Positions 62,651 to 64,000 of a DNA stretch of 64,000 nucleotides are shown piece after piece (the first letter of the stretch is position 1; each line of letters starts with the position of its first letter). This DNA is from Chaenocephalus aceratus (Eukaryota; Chordata; Actinopteri; Perciformes; Channichthyidae). Under the pieces are notes generated by a model. The model ran no database searches and was not told where the DNA came from. It worked only from the letters and a program-made list of their open reading frames with translations. The position numbers and the translations under genes were made by a program. The stretch spans positions 22,881,169 through 22,945,168 of the forward strand of contig CM043785.1 of NCBI GenBank assembly GCA_023974075.1, given 5' to 3'.

Positions 62651-63283
62651 TCAATCAATCAATCAATGTTTATTTATATAGCCCAATATCACAAATGTTA
62701 CATTTGTCTCAGTGGACTTCGCAGTTTGTACAGAATATCAGTATGACAATACGACACTCTCTGTCCTTAGACCCTCACATCGTACAAGGAAAAACTTCCA
62801 GAGAAACCCACAGTTTAAAGGGGAACATGGGAGAAATCTCAGGGAGAGCAACAGAGGAGGGATCCCTCTCCCAGGACGGACAGACGTGCAATAGATGCCG
62901 TGTGTAAATTGAAAAGATAATACATTTGCAACATAGGTAGTCCAAATGTTTGGAAATGCATGTGTGTATAATAGGAAGATGAATCCACGAGGATATCCAT
63001 CCAGGACCTATGGGCCAGGACCACAGCCACGACTCAAGATCCAGGGCTCGCGATCCAGGACACAGGACCGCAGGATCATCCATGACTCCGGATCCCGGCG
63101 TATATAGACACCAAAAAGAAAGACATTTGGGGAAGCTGGGTTAATCGGAACATGAGAGTACACAGGTATAGACAGAGAGAAGGAAGAAGTAAGATGTCCC
63201 CCGACAAACTAAGCCTATATCAGAAAAACTAGGGGCTGAATCTAATCAGCCCTAACTATAAGCTTTATCAAAAAGGAAGGTCA
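62651..63283 (-). mobile_element. 3' end of the same L2-type LINE as at 21247-23160
   Basis: On the minus strand the segment starts with the last ORF2 codons (LPFDKAYS-type ending, TTCCTTTTTGATAAAGCTTA). It continues through the whole 3' UTR and ends in (ATTG)n near 62651. The UTR matches 22537-23160 closely over 620 bp. The rest of ORF2 is absent. Confidence 0.85.
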
Positions 63284-64000
63284 GCCATTCATCAGCCATT
63301 GGTCATTGTATCCAGGACTGGCAACATAACTCCAAAGGCACCCAGTGCAGATTAATTCAGTTAGCTGCTTCATAAACAGAGGTTAATCTTATGGAATAGG
63401 TCAAATAATTGTAGTTCCGCACGGATTCTGACAACATAAACCCACATTTTATGTTAATCACACAGTTGTAACCACACACCGGGAACTCTTCTTACCTCCT
63501 TATCAGTTGCGGGTGTAGCTCTAATTCTCTGCTTGAGTCTCTGTGAGCAACAGAACACCCCATGTGTACAGTATTTAACTAAATCACGTGAGTCCATGAA
63601 GTTTAAATACTCTGAACAGCTTGTGCAGCATAATCAAAGTGTTTTGTAATGATTACTCCGGTCCAAATAGCTTATATGTACTTCATTACCTCCAACACTA
63701 AACCCCTAAACAGCTGTTTTATTTTGAAAGGATGAATAGTCATGTGTTTTGTTGCAGTACTCTTTGGGGACGTTCAGGCAGTGTGTGAGGAGAACCTCCT
63801 GCAAGGCCAAGGAGGGATGCACACAACTGTCATATAAACAGAGAGCTAATACTAGGATGAAGGGGAAGTATAATTACAGGGTTTTTATAAAACATTAGTC
63901 AAATATTTTGATATAAACTGATGGAGAATGCTGCCCAACTATTAGAGACATTAATCAACCAGAGATCGCTTATGTATGTTTCTGCTGTTGATGCAGAACA
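63284..64000. other. Stretch without a recognised gene
   Basis: AT-rich sequence with no supported gene or repeat boundary up to the window edge. Confidence 0.5.

Overview
This is vertebrate nuclear DNA, almost certainly from a teleost fish. The signs are Rex1/Babar-type and L2-type LINEs, a tRNA-derived SINE with a fish LINE tail, DIRS tyrosine-recombinase retrotransposons, a gammaretrovirus-like provirus, and hAT, PIF/Harbinger, piggyBac and Sola-like DNA transposons packed together. I see no bacterial operon structure and no confident multi-exon host gene. Nearly every protein-coding signal belongs to a mobile element. The one possible exception is a THAP zinc-finger ORF at 18422-18754.

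Layout. 1-9,900: a LINE 3' end, a Harbinger-like MITE with TTA duplications (1634-2380), a decayed Rex1-type LINE (5105-6455) and a mosaic of short repeats named here A, D, E and F. 9,900-18,100: more of that mosaic, then a 5.4-kb transposon with a 4-bp AATA duplication (11992-17422). It carries a broken transposase gene and is itself interrupted by a 918-bp Harbinger element (13208-14125). An 85-bp minisatellite follows. 18,100-26,100: the THAP ORF, a SINE, an L2-type LINE, a retroviral LTR with leader and a second Rex1-type LINE. 26,100-32,740: mostly unrecognised sequence plus a hAT element with an 8-bp duplication and a BED-finger exon (28561-29869).

32,740-47,054 is the centrepiece: a degenerate DIRS element (DIRS-2) with inverted terminal repeats and an internal complementary region. 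It has been split by a younger, structurally complete DIRS element (DIRS-1, 36649-42125) and by a 2.75-kb element whose ends are dense arrays of TTCATGAA (33321-36077). DIRS-1 keeps intact gag-like and tyrosine-recombinase frames. Its reverse transcriptase is missing and its RNase H frame is dead, and a 582-codon open frame runs through that space.

47,054-64,000: a piggyBac-type element at TTAA (47640-48668), a Harbinger MITE with a perfect 66-bp palindrome, and a (GGCAA)n array that grew from the 3' tail of a nearly full-length L2-type LINE with an intact 997-aa endonuclease/reverse-transcriptase ORF. Then come a recently inserted, internally deleted provirus with near-identical 559-bp LTRs (57491-60623), a fold-back structure, and the 3' end of another LINE. 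Insertions sit inside one another, so a relative order can be read: repeats A, B and C/D are older, DIRS-2 is older than DIRS-1, and the provirus is young. Family names rest on recognisable motifs and termini. No database search was possible.
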